64,000 nucleotides of DNA, from assembly GCF_019656315.1 (NCBI RefSeq), contig NZ_BPLU01000023.1:48331-112330 (forward strand). The letters run 5' to 3'. Origin of the DNA: Flavobacterium sp. UMI-01. GTDB taxonomy: Bacteria; Bacteroidota; Bacteroidia; Flavobacteriales; Flavobacteriaceae. Below the pieces are notes generated by a model that saw nothing but the letters and a program-made list of their open reading frames with translations, was not told the origin of the DNA and ran no database searches. Positions 61,302-64,000 of the stretch are shown here, in pieces (the stretch's first letter is position 1; every line of letters starts with the position of its first letter). Made by a program: the position numbers and the translations under genes.

Positions 61302-64000
61302 CTAATCGTTTATTAAATGCAAGTACCCTGTTTTATCAAAACCTTTACCGTCTTTATCTATATATTTAATCACATAGAAATACGTACCACTAGGTAATTT
61401 TTGAGACTGATTAACCGTAACTCTTCCTTCAGAAATTCCTCTAAAAGCTTTTCCTGCATTATCATATCCTCGAACATCATAGACTTTAACTCCCCAGCGG
61501 TCAAAAATCTGAACGGAATTATCGGGGTAGCAATCCATCCCTCTCACATAAAAGAAATCATTTAGACCATCATCATCAGGTGAAACTGCGTTAAATGCTC
61601 TCACTTCACAACCATTGGCATCTACAACTGTACCGTCATCTTCCAATGGGCTATTGTCGTCTGACAAATCTTGAACGATTACTCCTAATGGACTCCTACC
61701 GCTTACTCTAGATTGATTCCAAACCATTCCTCTTATGATGTCTTCTTGAGTAATAGAATAGACCGAGGTAAATGAAGTAGTATCAACCCCTCCAATTGGC
61801 AAGCTAATTGTTCCATCATTTTCATCATGACCCGTCATGGTATCCTCTATCCATACATTAGAAAGCGGTACATTACCCATATTCATAACTGTATAGTTGT
61901 AGTAAATCGTTTCTCCTATTTGAGCCTGACCATCACCATTCTCATCTTGAAAAGTTCCCTTCATAATCAAGGCAATTTTAGGCGATTGTGCTAGCAATGT
62001 CACTGTACAATTAGGACACGACGGGTTATTAAATTCTACAGGATAAGGTATTGGGTAAGTCGATTCAGCGGTGATAGTTGGCAACCCAATGACTGGTGTA
62101 GTTGCTGTAATTGTTGCTAAATTATATACCACTCCCGCATTTATATCCGCTTGTGTAATCACATATTCTGCAGTGTAAGCAGTACTATTAGTACTACCTA
62201 CTGCTAGAACGGGAATAACACTACCTTGAACCATTGCCTTGGTATCAGTTATAGTAACATTTGTTAAGGCCGTATTTCCTACATTCTTGATTTCGAAAGC
62301 ATATTGGATTTTATCTCCCACACTTGTCATACCGTCCCCATTGGTATCTTGATAAGTTCCAATTTTAGTAAAACTAATTGACGGACTTTGAAGCAATGGT
62401 GTCGTAGTTGGAGTGTCATTTGTCACTGTTGTACCCGAAATATCCCTTACCTCATTATCATTAACATCTTTACCAACAGCTAAGGCTGAATTCACTACCT
62501 GACCTGCATCAATATCAGATTGCTTAACACTATAAGTACCCGTAATCATAGTATTTGTTTGGCCAGATGCCAAAGTTGCAATAGTAGCAACAGGAATAGT
62601 CAATCCTACCATAGGATCAGTGACAACTATGTTTTTTACAGTTCCATTACCAGTATTGGTTACTGAGAAAGTATATGTAATTGTAGCCCCAGCCGCAACA
62701 GATCCCGAAAGCACTGCTGTTTTTACTAATGCGATACTAAAGACAGTCGGTACAGTAGTAACCGTACTATCATCATTGTCAACTGCAGTACCTGAGGTAT
62801 CTTCTACATCAGCACCACTTGGGTCTTGCCCTTTGGCAATGGCGGTATTGGTCACTTGACCCGCATCAATATCTACCTGTGTGATGGTATAATCTTGTGT
62901 AGCCACTCCTACTGCATTTGGTGCTAATACATTGGGTACTAAAACCATGTTGGCAACACCTAATTTGGCATCGTTTATCACGATATTATTCACTGTAACA
63001 TTCCCTGTGTTAGTTACTGTAAACGTGTAAGTGATTTTATCTCCTACTTTTGCCTTCGTTGGGTCACCATTGTAAACGGCTGTTTTAACAAAAGCTAACT
63101 TCCCTTGTGTCGGTACAGTAGTAACCGTACTATCATCATTGTCAACTGCGGTACCGGAGATATCTTCTACATCAGTACCACTTGGATCTTTACCTTTGGC
63201 AATAGCCGTATTGGTAACCATTTTTGCATCAATGTCGGCTTGAGTAATCGCATATTCTTGTGTAGCAACACCAACGCCATTTGGCAACAAAGTACTTGGG
63301 GTCAAAGCTAAATTAGTAAGACCTAGTTTGGCATCATTAATTCCAATATTGTTTACAGTAACATTACCCGTATTGGTTACTGTAAAGGTATAAGTGATTT
63401 TATCTCCTACTTTTGCCTTCGTTGGGTCGCCATTGTAAACAGCTGTTTTAACAAAAGCTAACTTCTCTTGTGTCGGTAAAGTAGTAACCGTACTATCATC
63501 ATTGTCAACTGCCGTACCTGAGGTATCTTCTATATCATTACCACTTGGGTCTTTACCTTTGGCAATAGCCGTATTGGTAACCATTTTAGCATCAATATCG
63601 GCTTGTGTAATGGTATAATCTTGTGTAGCAACACCAACGCCATTTGGTAATAAAGTACTTGGGGTTAAAGCCAAATTAGTAAGACCTAGTTTGGCATCAT
63701 TAATTCCAATATTGCTTACTGTAACATTACCCATATTGGTTACTGTAAAGGTATAAGTGATTTTATCTCCTACTTTAGCTTTCATTGGATCACCATTGTA
63801 AACGGCTGTTTTAACAAAAGCTAACTTCCCTTGTGTCGGTAAAGTAGTAACCGTACTATCATCATTTGCAATGGATGTTCCTGATACATCTTGTACATTG
63901 TTTCCATCTGGATCTTGACCCATGGCAAGTGCTGAATTGGTCACTTTTCCGGCATCAATATCTGCTTGTGTAATGGTGTAATCTCTAGTAGCGACGCCTA
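61302..64000 (-). CDS. DUF11-repeat surface protein with gliding-motility C-terminal domain (5' end outside window)
   Basis: The frame is open to the right edge, so the N-terminus is missing; at least 899 residues are visible. It is made of DUF11-type beta repeats (motifs VGDKITYTFTVTNTGNVTV and DDSTVTT), at least three of which are nearly identical with a period of 121 residues. Further repeats are more diverged. The last 100 residues (NAVSPDDDGLNDFFYVRG, then DRWGVKVYDV and LPSGTYFYVIKYIDKDGK) are a gliding-motility-associated type B sorting domain for type IX export. The product is therefore a surface adhesin, likely attached with the PorP/SprF partner next door. Confidence 0.93.
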   Translation of the reverse strand, partial: GVATRDYTITQADIDAGKVTNSALAMGQDPDGNNVQDVSGTSIANDDSTVTTLPTQGKLAFVKTAVYNGDPMKAKVGDKITYTFTVTNMGNVTVSNIGINDAKLGLTNLALTPSTLLPNGVGVATQDYTITQADIDAKMVTNTAIAKGKDPSGNDIEDTSGTAVDNDDSTVTTLPTQEKLAFVKTAVYNGDPTKAKVGDKITYTFTVTNTGNVTVNNIGINDAKLGLTNLALTPSTLLPNGVGVATQEYAITQADIDAKMVTNTAIAKGKDPSGTDVEDISGTAVDNDDSTVTTVPTQGKLAFVKTAVYNGDPTKAKVGDKITYTFTVTNTGNVTVNNIVINDAKLGVANMVLVPNVLAPNAVGVATQDYTITQVDIDAGQVTNTAIAKGQDPSGADVEDTSGTAVDNDDSTVTTVPTVFSIALVKTAVLSGSVAAGATITYTFSVTNTGNGTVKNIVVTDPMVGLTIPVATIATLASGQTNTMITGTYSVKQSDIDAGQVVNSALAVGKDVNDNEVRDISGTTVTNDTPTTTPLLQSPSISFTKIGTYQDTNGDGMTSVGDKIQYAFEIKNVGNTALTNVTITDTKAMVQGSVIPVLAVGSTNSTAYTAEYVITQADINAGVVYNLATITATTPVIGLPTITAESTYPIPYPVEFNNPSCPNCTVTLLAQSPKIALIMKGTFQDENGDGQAQIGETIYYNYTVMNMGNVPLSNVWIEDTMTGHDENDGTISLPIGGVDTTSFTSVYSITQEDIIRGMVWNQSRVSGRSPLGVIVQDLSDDNSPLEDDGTVVDANGCEVRAFNAVSPDDDGLNDFFYVRGMDCYPDNSVQIFDRWGVKVYDVRGYDNAGKAFRGISEGRVTVNQSQKLPSGTYFYVIKYIDKDGKGFDKTGYLHLIND
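62742..63830 (-). repeat. Near-identical 363-bp repeats in the surface protein gene
   Basis: The word TTGTGTCGGT recurs at 63105, 63468 and 63831, exactly 363 bp apart, and most of each unit is identical. Thus 63105-63467 and 63468-63830 are full copies, the unit at 63831 runs past the window, and 62742-63104 is a related unit that ends in a more divergent one. Each unit codes for 121 residues. Confidence 0.9.

Overview
The window looks like a chromosomal segment of a member of the Flavobacteriaceae, most likely Flavobacterium or a close relative. The base composition is AT-rich. Many genes carry the Bacteroidetes -7 promoter element TAnnTTTG just upstream, and Shine-Dalgarno sequences are mostly absent. 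The gene content fits: a type IX secretion sorting domain, PorP/SprF, a mevalonate pathway, DUF3109, DUF3078 and a GYDIA-type GHMP kinase. This placement is inference from gene content; no database search was run.

Region by region. 1-4753 (+): surE (5' end missing), a small membrane protein, lpxB, a C40 lipoprotein and comEC. 4758-9049 (-): a thioredoxin-like protein, a POT peptide transporter and a DPP IV-type peptidase. 9227-11479 (+): HMG-CoA reductase plus a GYDIA GHMP kinase. 11557-17803 (-): an envelope operon coaX - outer membrane protein - lptC - small membrane protein - CNNM/CorC protein - PpiD/SurA-like foldase. 17903: tRNA-Phe, followed by a tandem 65-bp repeat, then rluB (-). 19597-21740 (+): a two-gene accessory cassette (DUF4145 protein with zinc ribbon; DUF4268 protein with a PD-(D/E)XK-like nuclease core). 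21840-28789 (-): mvaD, a toxin-antitoxin pair, mevalonate kinase, a UbiA prenyltransferase, fdhD and an FdhF/YdeP molybdoenzyme. 29044-34924: tspO, a BaiN-type flavoprotein, GDPD, a GH13 amylase and dgt. 35148-42063: DUF3078 and dxs, an antitoxin with a broken toxin, tadA, an Lrp regulator and metE. 42344-47029 (-): class Ia ribonucleotide reductase (nrdB, nrdA), a zinc-ribbon protein and DUF3109. 47411-54568: a small flavoprotein, an S41 protease, dCMP deaminase, HupE/UreJ, TerB, fbp, an SSAT-like acetyltransferase and aspartate kinase. 54742-64000: a 1143-residue outer membrane protein with SprA-like motifs, then on the minus strand an OmpA/PD40 protein, PorP/SprF and a large DUF11-repeat surface protein with a gliding-motility-type C-terminal domain.

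How the genes work together. Four mevalonate-pathway genes lie in two blocks (HMGR plus GYDIA kinase; mvaD, mevalonate kinase and a prenyltransferase), and dxs of the alternative pathway is also present. The likely explanation is that mevalonate feeds isoprenoids while DXP feeds thiamine and pyridoxal phosphate. Nucleotide metabolism is well represented (nrdAB, dgt, dCMP deaminase, surE). The right end is a surface adhesin and secretion module. The most interesting candidates for new biology are the DUF4145/DUF4268 cassette, the GYDIA kinase as a possible phosphomevalonate kinase, the archaeal-lipid-like prenyltransferase next to mevalonate kinase, the SprA-like outer membrane protein, and a set of promoters lying only 4 nt from the start codon. 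I found no CRISPR array, intact insertion sequence or prophage.
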